Assembly: GCA_035470525.1 (NCBI GenBank)
Contig: DATIQT010000059.1
Coordinates: 1-22,471, forward strand
DNA length: 22,471 bases
Direction of reading: 5' to 3'
From: CALXSC01 sp035470525
Lineage (GTDB): Bacteria > Pseudomonadota > Alphaproteobacteria > Rickettsiales > UBA1997
A model generated the notes under the pieces. The model worked only from the letters and a program-made list of their open reading frames with translations. It ran no database searches and was not told the origin of the DNA. Positions 7,933 through 16,131 of this stretch are shown in pieces. A program made the translations under genes and the position numbers. Every line of letters begins with the position of its first letter. The stretch's first letter is position 1.

Positions 7933-8919
7933 ATGACATCTTATAAAGAGCTAGGTTTTGTGAATACAAAAGAAATGTTTAAAAAAGCATATGAAGGAAA
8001 GTATGCTATTCCTGCTTATAACTTTAACAATATGGAACAAATTCAAGCAATCATTTTAGCTTGTCTTGAAACTCAATCTCCTGTAATTTTGCAAGTTTCT
8101 GCTGGTGCAAGAAAATATGCAGATGCAGATATGTTGAGAGGTATGGCAAAAGGTGCTGTTGACATGATGAAAAGAGTAGCTAAAGAAAAAGGATTAAAAG
8201 AAATTCCTATGACTTTACATTTAGATCACGGAGCAAATTTTGAAATTTGCAAGGATTGTATAGACTCTGGTTTTTCAAGTGTTATGATAGATGGTTCAGC
8301 TCTTCCTTATGAAGATAATATTATAGAAACTAAAAAAGTTGTTGAGTATGCTCATTCTCATGATGTTTCAGTAGAAGGCGAATTAGGTGTTTTGGGTGGT
8401 ATTGAAGATGAAGTTGCTTCAGAAGAATCTCACTATACACATCCGGAACAAGTTGAAGATTTTGTAAAAAGAACAGGCGTTGATAGTTTAGCAATTTCAA
8501 TTGGAACTTCACATGGAGCTTATAAATTTAAAGTAGACAGAGAAGAAGACATTCCAGAATTAAGATTTGACATTTTAACAGAAGTTGAAAAAAGATTACC
8601 TAGTTTTCCAATAGTTTTGCATGGTGCAAGTTCGGTTCCACAAGAAGCTGTAAAAATAATTAATGAACATGGCGGAAAAATTGAAAAAGCATTTGGTGTT
8701 CCTGAGACACAATTAAGAAAAGCCGCATCAATGGCTGTTTGTAAAATTAATGTCGATTCTGATGGAAGACTTTGGATGACTGCTGCGATAAGAAAATTCT
8801 TTGATGAGAATCCGAGTAAATTTGATCCTAGAGAATATTTGAAACCTGCAAGAGAAGCTTTGATGAATATGTATAAAGCTAAAAATGTTAATGTTTTTGG
8901 TTCAGCCAATAAAGCCTGA
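7933..8919 (+). CDS. fba: Class II fructose-bisphosphate aldolase
   Basis: This zinc-dependent aldolase interconverts fructose-1,6-bisphosphate with dihydroxyacetone phosphate and glyceraldehyde-3-phosphate, serving glycolysis and gluconeogenesis. It has the N-terminal NTKEMFKKAYEGKYAIPAYNFNN, the HLDHG motif (residues 96-100; Asp98 the presumed acid/base and His99 a zinc ligand), VEGELGVLGG (around 146-155), the zinc-ligand histidine in IGTSHGAYK, and VLHGASS. At 328 aa it is slightly longer than the usual 285-310. ATG 7933 has a good AAAAGG site. It stands alone between rpsO and a palindromic repeat. Central carbon metabolism is often incomplete in Rickettsiales, so its presence argues for some independent sugar metabolism. 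Confidence 0.95.
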   Translation: MTSYKELGFVNTKEMFKKAYEGKYAIPAYNFNNMEQIQAIILACLETQSPVILQVSAGARKYADADMLRGMAKGAVDMMKRVAKEKGLKEIPMTLHLDHGANFEICKDCIDSGFSSVMIDGSALPYEDNIIETKKVVEYAHSHDVSVEGELGVLGGIEDEVASEESHYTHPEQVEDFVKRTGVDSLAISIGTSHGAYKFKVDREEDIPELRFDILTEVEKRLPSFPIVLHGASSVPQEAVKIINEHGGKIEKAFGVPETQLRKAASMAVCKINVDSDGRLWMTAAIRKFFDENPSKFDPREYLKPAREALMNMYKAKNVNVFGSANKA

Positions 8920-8991
8920 ATTTAATTATTTATAAATTATTACTTTAAGCATTTAATAGTTGTTTTTCTGAGTTTATTTAGTTTGCCAAAA

Positions 8992-9129
8992 ACCTCCTGC
9001 AAATAAAATTTTTCCTCAAAAAAAAGACAAGGATATTTCAAAGTATTTTGAAGTAGAAATTAGAATTTTGAGGAAAATTATTTACTACTAAGTATTGAAA
9101 TTGTTCAAATTTTATTTGCAGGAGGTCTA
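8992..9129. repeat. Palindromic repeat family 1, copy A (short form)
   Basis: The gap from 8920 to 9231 holds this element. It has terminal inverted repeats of about 19-20 bp (CCTCCTGCAAATAAAATTT and its reverse complement). Its interior aligns with the copy at 13701-14122 in reverse orientation, but lacks the 186-bp nested element and a segment of about 55-60 bp between the TTTCAAAGTA and TTTTGAAGTAG blocks. Internal arms (TTTTTCCTCAAAA and its near complement) give further hairpin potential. It has no coding capacity, consistent with a MITE-like or REP-like element. It may also end fba transcription. Confidence 0.75.
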
Positions 9130-9179
9130 ATAACTAGTAAGTCTTAAAGTGGTAATTATTACTATTCTAATAAGTTTTA

Positions 9180-9207
9180 TTGATTTTAATAATTTTTTAA
9201 ATATAAT
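9180..9207 (+). promoter_or_regulatory. Putative promoter of the PBP-ruvC-rbfA run
   Basis: TTGATT (9180-9185) and TATAAT (9202-9207) are separated by 16 bp. Transcription would begin near 9214. That is downstream of the TTG at 9211 and so favours the ATG at 9232 as the true start of the penicillin-binding protein. Confidence 0.5.
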
Positions 9208-9231
9208 TTCTTGCTAAGGTTGGGATATTTT

Positions 9232-11991
9232 ATGAAAAAAGAAACTCTAAGAATATATTTTTATATATTTACATCATTATTTATTATTGGTGTATTGTTT
9301 TTATTTGCTATAATTGCTTATTATAGTAAAGATTTACCTAATTATAAGAGTTTAAGAGATTATAATCCTTCTTTGACTACTAGATTATATAGTAGTGATG
9401 GCAAATTTTTAAAGGAATATGCTAAAGAAAAGAGATTATTTGTTCCAATAGAACAAATACCAGATTTAGTTAAACATGCTTTTATTTCTGCAGAAGATGC
9501 TTCATTTTATCATCACGCAGGTGTTGATTTAAAATCTATTGTTAGTGCTATTATTAATAATGTATATAGTAAAATTACTGGAAAAAATAATCTAAGAGGT
9601 GGTTCAACTATTACTCAACAGGTTGCTAAAAATTTTTTATTGTCAAATGAGAAAACTCTAAGTAGAAAAATAAAAGAAGCCATTTTATCAATTAGAATGA
9701 CTCAAGCTTTTACTAAAGATGAAATTTTAGAACTTTATTTAAATCAAATATTTTTGGGAAACAGAGCATATGGTGTAGCTTCTGCTGCTTTGAATTATTT
9801 CAACAAATCGCTTGATCAATTAACTATTGAAGAAGCAGCTTTAATAGCTTCATTACCAAAAGCTCCTGCTAAATTAGACCCAACTAGAAATGATAATATT
9901 GAAATTGTTTATAGAAGAGATTGGATAATTGATAGAATGTTTGAACTTGGTTATATTGATAAAGATGAAAGGGATTTAGCTAAAAGTACTCCTATAAAAT
10001 TAAATGAAAAAAGTATAGAAGAAGTTTCAAATGGTGAATTTTTTAGTGAAGAAGTTAGAAAAGAATTAGTTAATTTATATGGTGAAGAAAATTTATTAGA
10101 AGCTGGTAATGTTGTTACAACAACTTTAGATCCAGAATTGCAAAAACTAGCTGATGAATATCTAAAACGAGGTATAGAAGAATACGATGTTAGACACGGT
10201 TTTAGAGGACCTATAGGAGATTTAACTGGAGAAATTGATTTTAAAAATAATTGGGGAGATTTAATAAATAATTTTAAGACAAATCTACGTTTCAGAGATA
10301 CATGTAAAAAAGCTGTAGTTTTAAAAATTGATGATCAAAATAGTAGGATTTTGATTGGTCTTGAAAAAGTTCCTTATAATGATTCACATGCAAATAATAT
10401 AGAAAATAATCCTTTTATTACAACATCAAATGACGACCAACTTTTAATTACGGGATATATCCCTTTAGAAAATTTAAAATGGGCAAAAAAATATATAGAT
10501 ATTGATACAATGGGTCCAGAAATTAAAAAAGTTTCAGATGTCAATTTAAAAGTTGGTGATGTCATTCTTGTTGAAGAGAACAAAGATATTAAAAATGAAT
10601 ATTTTTTTAGACAGATACCAGCTATTAATGGTGCTTTATTAGCTATGGATCCTCATACAGGAAAAGTTTTAGCAATGATGGGTGGTTATATAGATTCACA
10701 AATGGATTTTAATAGAGCAACTCAAGCTGAAAGACAACCTGGTTCTACAATGAAGGTTTTTGCTTATTTGACTGCTTTGGAAAATGGATATACACCAGCT
10801 AGTATAATTGTAGATGAAGAAATAGAATTAGATCAGGGTCTTGATAGACCACCATATAAACCAAAAAATAATGAAGGGGAAGGTATATTTTTTGGACCTA
10901 CAACATTAAGAGTTGGTTTGGAAAAATCAAGAAATGTTACTACTGTTAGATTAGCCTCAGAAGTTGGTATTAGTAAAGTAGCTGAAATGGTTAAAAGATT
11001 TGGTGTCAATAATAGACCAAAGAAAATATACTCATTAGTTTTAGGTTCTACAGAAACTAATTTATTAAAAATGGTTAAAGCTTATGCTATGATTGTTAAT
11101 GGAGGAAAAGAAATTCAACCAAGTTTAATTGAAAAGATACAAGATAAAAGGGGAGAAACTATTTTTAGGAGAGAGGATTTTGATTGCCAATACTGTTTAG
11201 TTGATGATAATACTGAATTAGGAGAAATTATAATTCCTAATATTCCAGATGTAAGGAAGAGTATTATAGATTCTGCTACGGCTTATCAAATTACAAATAT
11301 GTTGGTTGGTGTTGTTCAAAGAGGAACTGGTTGGAGAGCTAAGTGGATTGGAAAGCCAATAGGTGCTAAAACCGGAACAACAAATGATGGAAAAGATGCT
11401 TGGTTTATTGGTTTCTCTCCTGATTTAGTTGTAGGTGTTTATATTGGTTTTGATATACCAGAATATTTGGGATTAAATGAATATGGTTCTAACGTTGCTG
11501 GACCTATATTTACTAATTTTATGAGAAATGCTTTAAAAGATAAACCGTCTATACCTTTCAGAGTTCCTGATAGTGTTAAGTTGGTTAAAATAGATACAAA
11601 AACAGGATATTATCCAACACCTTATTCAGATCCAAAAGATATAGTTTTAGAAGCATTTAAAGAAGGTGATAAAATTCAAAAATTTGAAAATGAAATTAGT
11701 GATGATGAATTTGAATATGATATATCAGAAATGGAAAGTGGTAGTAGATCAGACAGACCTACAGTTATTACAAATACTCCAGAAAGAGATGAGGAGTATA
11801 TAAAAGAACTTGATGAAGAAAGTTATTATATTGATGATGAAGAAAATGATAATAATAACAAGACTTATAAAGTAAATAAAACTTCTAAAGAAGACGATTA
11901 CACACAACAATATGATGAAGAAGATAACTTTGATTATGAAGGTAAAACTAATACTAACAAAAATTTTTATCAAATAAAGAATAAAAAATGA
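9232..11991 (+). CDS. mrcA: Class A penicillin-binding protein 1A (glycosyltransferase and transpeptidase)
   Basis: This bifunctional enzyme polymerises lipid II into glycan strands and cross-links them. From ATG 9232 it is 919 aa: one N-terminal membrane helix (about 9-30); a GT51 domain with catalytic Glu88 in AEDASF, then GGSTITQQVAKN and LNQIFLGNRAYG; an inserted OB-like region (about 320-460); and a transpeptidase domain with Ser505-x-x-Lys508 (GSTMK), Ser566-Arg-Asn568 and Lys713-Thr-Gly. A DCQYC motif (Cys652 and Cys655) matches a Cys-pair insert that I recall from alphaproteobacterial PBP1A. The tail from about residue 810 is very acidic, Asp/Glu/Asn-rich and probably disordered. An in-frame TTG at 9211 is an alternative start. 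The stop overlaps the ruvC ATG (ATGA). Confidence 0.95.
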   Translation: MKKETLRIYFYIFTSLFIIGVLFLFAIIAYYSKDLPNYKSLRDYNPSLTTRLYSSDGKFLKEYAKEKRLFVPIEQIPDLVKHAFISAEDASFYHHAGVDLKSIVSAIINNVYSKITGKNNLRGGSTITQQVAKNFLLSNEKTLSRKIKEAILSIRMTQAFTKDEILELYLNQIFLGNRAYGVASAALNYFNKSLDQLTIEEAALIASLPKAPAKLDPTRNDNIEIVYRRDWIIDRMFELGYIDKDERDLAKSTPIKLNEKSIEEVSNGEFFSEEVRKELVNLYGEENLLEAGNVVTTTLDPELQKLADEYLKRGIEEYDVRHGFRGPIGDLTGEIDFKNNWGDLINNFKTNLRFRDTCKKAVVLKIDDQNSRILIGLEKVPYNDSHANNIENNPFITTSNDDQLLITGYIPLENLKWAKKYIDIDTMGPEIKKVSDVNLKVGDVILVEENKDIKNEYFFRQIPAINGALLAMDPHTGKVLAMMGGYIDSQMDFNRATQAERQPGSTMKVFAYLTALENGYTPASIIVDEEIELDQGLDRPPYKPKNNEGEGIFFGPTTLRVGLEKSRNVTTVRLASEVGISKVAEMVKRFGVNNRPKKIYSLVLGSTETNLLKMVKAYAMIVNGGKEIQPSLIEKIQDKRGETIFRREDFDCQYCLVDDNTELGEIIIPNIPDVRKSIIDSATAYQITNMLVGVVQRGTGWRAKWIGKPIGAKTGTTNDGKDAWFIGFSPDLVVGVYIGFDIPEYLGLNEYGSNVAGPIFTNFMRNALKDKPSIPFRVPDSVKLVKIDTKTGYYPTPYSDPKDIVLEAFKEGDKIQKFENEISDDEFEYDISEMESGSRSDRPTVITNTPERDEEYIKELDEESYYIDDEENDNNNKTYKVNKTSKEDDYTQQYDEEDNFDYEGKTNTNKNFYQIKNKK

Positions 11992-12461
11992 TTATAATTG
12001 GTATAGATCCTGGATTAATAAAAACTGGTTGGGGTATTATTGAGAAGATAAACAACGAAGTAAAATATGTAGCTAGTGGTACTATAAAAACAGATACGAA
12101 ATTATGTCTAAGTGAAAGACTTTTGAATATTTATAAATGCGTTGATTGTTTAATAAAAACTTATAAACCGGAACAGTTTTCAATAGAAGAAACTTTTGTA
12201 AATAAAAATCCTTTATCATCATTAAAATTGGGACATGCAAGAGGTGTAGCAATTTTAGCTGGAGCATTAAATAATATACCAGTATTCGAGTATTCTCCAA
12301 ATCTTATAAAGAAGACTATTACGGGTGTTGGAAAAGCAGAAAAGCAACAAATGGTCGCCATGATGAAATATATTTTTCCCTGTGTTAAACTTGAAACAGA
12401 AGATGAGGCTGATGCTTTGTGTATAGCAGTCTGCCATTGTAATCATATTAATAATTTTTAA
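11988..12461 (+). CDS. ruvC: Holliday junction resolvase RuvC
   Basis: This RNase H-fold endonuclease cuts Holliday junctions delivered by RuvAB at the end of recombination. At 157 aa it is slightly short of the usual 165-175. The acidic catalytic set is present: Asp7 in GIDPGL, Glu67 in IEETF, and Asp139 and Asp142 in EDEADALCIA. The lysine-rich DNA-contact region KKTITGVGKAEKQQM is also intact. It is translationally coupled to the PBP gene by an ATGA overlap. ruvA and ruvB are not beside it, although they often are in proteobacteria. Confidence 0.95.
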   Translation: MIIIGIDPGLIKTGWGIIEKINNEVKYVASGTIKTDTKLCLSERLLNIYKCVDCLIKTYKPEQFSIEETFVNKNPLSSLKLGHARGVAILAGALNNIPVFEYSPNLIKKTITGVGKAEKQQMVAMMKYIFPCVKLETEDEADALCIAVCHCNHINNF

Positions 12462-12465
12462 AACC

Positions 12466-12846
12466 ATGACAAATAAACCAAAAAGTATTTTACAGTTAAG
12501 AATTCAAAAACAAATTCAAAGATTGTTATTAGATTTATTCTCTAAAAGCGATATGTCTTTAGGTGGTAAAAGCTTTTTTCTTTCCATAAGTGAAGTTGAT
12601 ATAAGTCCAGATTTAAAAAATTTAAAAATATTAGTAGATATTCCAAATATAGATAAACAAAATCAAATTAAAGTGATAAAAAATCTTAATGAAAATAATA
12701 TTTTTGTAATAAAAAAAATATTAGCTGAAAAAGTTAATTTAAGATATGTGCCGGAAGTTTTATTTGTTTTAGATGAATCAAATGAAAAATTGTTTAAAAT
12801 GAAACAAATAATTGATAAAGAAGCAAAATTTTTTGATGATAAATAA
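12466..12846 (+). CDS. rbfA: 30S ribosome-binding factor A
   Basis: RbfA is a KH-like 30S maturation factor needed for 16S 5'-end processing and cold adaptation. At 126 aa it has the family's SISEVDISPDLKNLKILVDI strand block (about 41-60) and LRYVPEVLFVLDES (about 86-99). The N-terminal basic helix (residues 1-25) is typical. It begins 4 bp after ruvC. In many proteobacteria rbfA precedes truB-rpsO-pnp; here it is separated from rpsO-pnp and lacks truB, which suggests the ancestral cluster was broken up. Confidence 0.9.
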   Translation: MTNKPKSILQLRIQKQIQRLLLDLFSKSDMSLGGKSFFLSISEVDISPDLKNLKILVDIPNIDKQNQIKVIKNLNENNIFVIKKILAEKVNLRYVPEVLFVLDESNEKLFKMKQIIDKEAKFFDDK

Positions 12847-12906
12847 TTTTTGTAGGAAATCCATTAATGTTTTGGATACTTATAAAAGTATGAGTTAATA
12901 TATTAT

Positions 12907-12933
12907 TTGACTTTAGCGGTTTTTTTATATAAA
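12907..12933 (+). promoter_or_regulatory. Possible fabG promoter
   Basis: TTGACT (12907-12912) and TATAAA (12928-12933) lie 15 bp apart, a short spacing, upstream of the fabG ATG at 12963. There is no clear Shine-Dalgarno. The rbfA-fabG gap of 116 bp also holds a weak ATACTT/AAGTAT hairpin near 12879 that could end the upstream run. Confidence 0.3.
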
Positions 12934-12962
12934 AAAATGATATGTGAATAAAAAATATTAAT

Positions 12963-13700
12963 ATGTTCAATTTAACCGACAAAAAAGTTTTAATTACAGG
13001 TGCTTCGGGAGGTATAGGTAATTCTATTGCTAAGATATTTTCTGATGCTGGTGCTATAGTAGGTTTAGCTGCAAGAAATGAAGAAAAATTGAAAGAGTTA
13101 GCTAGTACATTGAAAGGAAAAAGTCATATTTTTAAAATTGATTTGGGTAATTTAGCTAGTGTTGAAAGTTTTTTTGAAGAAGTTGAAAAAGAAATGGGTG
13201 GAGTTGATGTTTTGGTTTGTAATGCTGGAATTACAAAAGATATGCTTAGTATGAGAATGAAAACAGAAGATTTCCAAGAAGTTATAGATGTTAACTTAAC
13301 CTCAACATTTGTTTTAAATAGAGAAGCATGTAAAAAAATGATGAGAAGAAAGTTTGGTAGAATTATAAATATTTCTTCAATAGTTGGGGTTATGGGAAAT
13401 GCCGGACAAGCTAATTATTGTGCTTCAAAAGCTGGTATGATTGGTATGACAAAAGCTATCGCTCAAGAATATGCTTCAAGAGGAATTACGATTAACTGTA
13501 TAGCTCCAGGTTTTATCAAAACACCTATGACAGATGTTTTAACTGAAGAACAAAAAAATGTGATGTTAGCTAAAATCCCACAAGGTAGATTTGGAAATCC
13601 GGAAGATATAGCAAATACTACAGTATTTTTAGCAAGCAATGAAGCTTCTTATATAACTGGACAAACTATCCATGTAAATGGTGGAATGATAATGATATAA
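12963..13700 (+). CDS. fabG: 3-oxoacyl-[ACP] reductase FabG
   Basis: This short-chain dehydrogenase carries out the first, NADPH-dependent reduction of each fatty-acid elongation cycle. The 245-aa protein has the Rossmann motif TGASGGIG (12-19), CNAG (about 87-90), the catalytic Ser in INISSIVG and the Tyr-x-x-x-Lys pair in YCASKAG, then APGFIKTPMT. The C-terminus GQTIHVNGGM is intact. A palindromic repeat begins at the base after its TAA, so that insertion did not alter the protein. acpP, fabD and fabF are not nearby. Confidence 0.94.
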   Translation: MFNLTDKKVLITGASGGIGNSIAKIFSDAGAIVGLAARNEEKLKELASTLKGKSHIFKIDLGNLASVESFFEEVEKEMGGVDVLVCNAGITKDMLSMRMKTEDFQEVIDVNLTSTFVLNREACKKMMRRKFGRIINISSIVGVMGNAGQANYCASKAGMIGMTKAIAQEYASRGITINCIAPGFIKTPMTDVLTEEQKNVMLAKIPQGRFGNPEDIANTTVFLASNEASYITGQTIHVNGGMIMI

Positions 13701-14122
13701 TAGACCTTCTGCAAATAAAATTTGAACAATTTCAATACTTATAGTCAAACAACTTTCACTTAACCACCAACTAAGCCTAACTTTTGCCTTAATCACCCTT
13801 CGTCGCTTTAAAATTTTATTGTCTCACCGTATTAAGTTATACGCTATCGCAATAAAATTTTAAATCTCCTCGTATATTTTTCCAAAAGTTAGGTTTAGTT
13901 GGTGGTTAAGTGAAAGTTGTTTGACTATAGCAGTAAATCAAATTATAATTTTAAAATAATTTTCCTCAAAATTCTAATTTCTACTTCAAAAGCCCTTCGG
14001 AATTTCGAAGTATTTAATAACGAAATGTATAAGTATACTATTTCTATTAAATACTTTGAAATATCCTTGTCTTTTTTGCAGAAATTATTTTTTGAGGAAA
14101 AATTTTATTTGTAGGAGGTCTA
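13701..14122. repeat. Palindromic repeat family 1, copy B (full length, interrupted)
   Basis: This fills the gap between fabG and the convergent minus-strand genes. The outer ends are TAGACCTTCTGCAAATAAAA and the near-complementary TTTTATTTGTAGGAGGTCTA. Read in reverse complement, it aligns with copies A (8992) and C (22167). Without the nested element at 13742-13927 it would be about 234 bp. It has further internal inverted arms, for example TATTTAATA near 14008. The short ORF in it is not conserved between copies, so I see no gene. As a fold-back between convergent units it could also stop transcription from both sides. Confidence 0.8.
13742..13927. mobile_element. TA-flanked MITE-like element, copy 1 (nested)
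   Basis: This is a 186-bp element with inverted terminal repeats of about 45 bp that differ at one position by my reading. The tips are TAGTCAAACAACTTTCACTT and its complement. It is bordered by TA on both sides, which fits the TA target duplication of IS630/Tc1-mariner-type transposition. It interrupts palindromic family 1: the host sequence reads CAATACTTA then GCAGTAAAT across the insertion, matching uninterrupted copy A. Inside, TAAAATTTTATTG and CAATAAAATTTTA form a second inverted pair. There is no transposase, so it would be mobilised in trans. Confidence 0.82.
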
Positions 14123-14140
14123 ATAGATATGTAATTGTAT

Positions 14141-14698
14141 CTATTTAATGTTCATACTTTTAATACTTTTTATACTTAATTTATAAAGTATATCATTTTC
14201 TGGCAATGGTTGTTCTGAAATTTCTGATATTGGTATCATTATTGAATAACCAACTTCATGACCTTTTAAATATTTAGCAAAAATATTTATTTCATCATTG
14301 TTTATTATGATTGGCATTTCATCAACTTTGGTAATTATTTTATTTATTTTTTTGTTAAATAATGTCATTTGTACCATGACTAAATCACCATCATTTGCTA
14401 TATTTGAATCGTTTTTAACTGATTGCTCTGCGTTCGTTTTTTCTTTTTTTGTATTTTTTATTTTATTTTGTTTTTCTTTATTATTTTTTTCTTTTAAGAA
14501 TGCTTTAATTTCCATCTTATCTTTTAAATTTCTAATAGATAATTCTTTTTCTTTATCTTTAATTTTTTCTATATGTTTAGGTACGGAACTATAATTTCTC
14601 AGAACAAATATTAAGAACATAACTGCAAACAAAATTCTAAATAATTTATTAGAATAAATATTTGTTACAATATTTTTTAATTTATTAATTATATCCAT
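14141..14698 (-). CDS. Membrane-anchored protein with an FKBP-like C-terminal domain
   Basis: The 185-aa protein has a membrane helix at about residues 19-34, a highly charged Lys/Glu/Asn linker with coiled-coil character (about 40-100), and a C-terminal domain (about 104-182). That domain follows an FKBP peptidyl-prolyl isomerase pattern: GDLVMVQMTL, then FAKYLKGHEVGYSIMIPISE, then LPENDILYKLSIKSI. The usual FKBP active-site aromatic residues and the Y-G loop are not evident, so it may be a non-catalytic chaperone or scaffold. The topology suggests a periplasmic domain. Its start is one base from the stop of the prepilin-like gene. The FKBP relationship is pattern-based and tentative. Confidence 0.6.
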   Translation of the reverse strand: MDIINKLKNIVTNIYSNKLFRILFAVMFLIFVLRNYSSVPKHIEKIKDKEKELSIRNLKDKMEIKAFLKEKNNKEKQNKIKNTKKEKTNAEQSVKNDSNIANDGDLVMVQMTLFNKKINKIITKVDEMPIIINNDEINIFAKYLKGHEVGYSIMIPISEISEQPLPENDILYKLSIKSIKSMNIK

Positions 14699-14699
14699 A

Positions 14700-15407
14700 T
14701 TATTTCCTATATTTGTTTAATAAATAATTATCAATTTTTAAAATTTCTAAATCGCTCAATATTTTATCAAAAATAATTATTTCTAAAATTTCTCCAATAA
14801 AATCATTACTTCCTATATAAAACTTTGAAGGTGAACTTGATAAATTATCTGAATTTGAAATAGATGTGAAAGTTGAAGCTTTAGCTGTTTTCATGTATTT
14901 TGCTGAACCTGTATTTTTAATTGATACAATTTTGTTTTCTCCTAACTCACTAGAATTAAAAACAAAACCTGTATCATAAATATCTCCAGTACTATTAGAT
15001 TTTGCTACAATAAAAGCTGTATATTTATTTAAATTAAGTGATATTGAAGATTCTAAATAATTACTTCCATCAAATTTAATTGATTTAACACTCGGCAATA
15101 TACTACTATCAGTAAAAGTTAAGGAACCAGAATTGGTTTCAAAATAAATTTTACTTTTACTTAAATCTTGCCAACTTGAAATATAACCAGTTTTATTCTC
15201 TCTACTCATAACAGATGTTTCTAACCATAAAACCAAACTATCGTCATCAATAAAATCAGCTTGTGCGGTTAAATTTATAGCATTAGCAATTCTTGATGTA
15301 TTAATTATTTTTCTTGAACTATAAATAATACCAGTAAGTACTAACATAATTACAAGAACTGCTGATAATTCCATTAATGTAAAACCATAATTATTTTTTA
15401 TTTTCAT
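14700..15407 (-). CDS. Prepilin-like protein with a LamG/concanavalin-like domain
   Basis: The 235-aa protein begins with a type IV prepilin leader: GFTLMELSAVLVIMLVLTGII, with the Gly8/Phe9 cleavage site, Glu at +5 and a hydrophobic helix to about residue 29. The remainder (about 50-235) looks like a LamG-type jelly roll: LVLWLETSV, SWQDLSKSKIYFE, IKFDGSNYLE, then GEILEIIIFDKILSDLEILKIDNYLLNKY. It is likely exported and processed by a prepilin peptidase, then displayed as a pseudopilin or minor pilin with a binding head. No pilus assembly genes are in the window. It sits 4 bp after radC and abuts the FKBP-like gene. Confidence 0.8.
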   Translation of the reverse strand: MKIKNNYGFTLMELSAVLVIMLVLTGIIYSSRKIINTSRIANAINLTAQADFIDDDSLVLWLETSVMSRENKTGYISSWQDLSKSKIYFETNSGSLTFTDSSILPSVKSIKFDGSNYLESSISLNLNKYTAFIVAKSNSTGDIYDTGFVFNSSELGENKIVSIKNTGSAKYMKTAKASTFTSISNSDNLSSSPSKFYIGSNDFIGEILEIIIFDKILSDLEILKIDNYLLNKYRK

Positions 15408-15411
15408 AAAT

Positions 15412-16131
15412 TTACTTAATATATTTGTTATTTTTTAATAAATTATGTTCAAAAAAACTATAATATTTCTCACGAGAAACAATAATGTGATCTATCAACT
15501 CAAATTTATTTATATGTTTTATAGTATCTTCAAAACTTCCTGTTGTTTCTTTATCTGCTTGTGAAGGGGAAACATTGCCAGATGGGTGGTTATGAGATAA
15601 AACCAAAAATTTTGTATTATTGTTCAATGCAACAGCAATCATGTCCGCTATATTAAAGCTAGTTATACTAGAATTTTTATCACCAAAAATTTTTTTCTCA
15701 ATTAATTTTTGTGCTGAATTTAAAAATAAAACCATAATATATTCTGTTTCTTTAAAACCTATTTCTTTCTGAAAGTATTTTATTATTTTGTTTCTACTAT
15801 CAAATTTAATTTCATCTAATAACTCTTCTGTATTGCATAAAGACATTATTTTACTAACTGTTAGTATACTTGCAATAACTGAATCTGTCAAATTTAAAGA
15901 ATTTTTTAAATAGTCGTAGTTCTTGTTAAATAAATTTACTAAGCTACCACCAACTTTTTCTAGTATTGATTTTGATAAAATTCTAGTATCTTTCATAGGT
16001 ATGGCCATACACATTAAATACTCAAAAATTTTTTCTTTACTTGCGGTATCAAAATTTTTTATTATATACTCTCTTAATCTTTGTCTGTGACCGTAATCTA
16101 ATTTTTTTTCTTTGTTATCTTTAGTTGGCAT
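15412..16131 (-). CDS. radC: RadC family JAB/MPN-domain protein
   Basis: RadC proteins carry an N-terminal helix-hairpin-helix-like region and a C-terminal JAB1/MPN metalloprotease-like domain; the proposed role in DNA repair is unsettled. Here the zinc site is intact: SHNHPSGNVSPSQAD gives the H-x-H and Asp ligands, with an upstream Glu in the ILTV-to-NSAQKLIEKK region probable. The N-terminus begins with a YGHRQRLREYI motif seen in many RadC homologues. I chose ATG 16131 (239 aa). An upstream in-frame GTG at 16146 lies inside the AGGAGTGAAG ribosome-binding stretch and is less likely. Confidence 0.9.
   Translation of the reverse strand: MPTKDNKEKKLDYGHRQRLREYIIKNFDTASKEKIFEYLMCMAIPMKDTRILSKSILEKVGGSLVNLFNKNYDYLKNSLNLTDSVIASILTVSKIMSLCNTEELLDEIKFDSRNKIIKYFQKEIGFKETEYIMVLFLNSAQKLIEKKIFGDKNSSITSFNIADMIAVALNNNTKFLVLSHNHPSGNVSPSQADKETTGSFEDTIKHINKFELIDHIIVSREKYYSFFEHNLLKNNKYIK

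Noticed and set aside
7775..7969. A 64-residue minus-strand ORF in the rpsO/fba gap
   Set aside because: It overlaps the fba start and promoter, is rich in Phe and Ile as expected from translated A/T sequence, and has no SD.
8992..9129. CRISPR array
   Set aside because: The repeats are inverted, dispersed and of unequal length; there are no regularly spaced direct repeats or cas genes.
9211..9231. TTG at 9211 as the start of the penicillin-binding protein
   Set aside because: A good promoter places the transcript start near 9214, and ATG 9232 gives the normal cytoplasmic tail before the membrane helix.
13917..14114. A 65-residue ORF inside repeat copy B
   Set aside because: It starts in the MITE end and runs through the palindromic family; the frame is not kept in copies A and C and the protein has no recognisable features.
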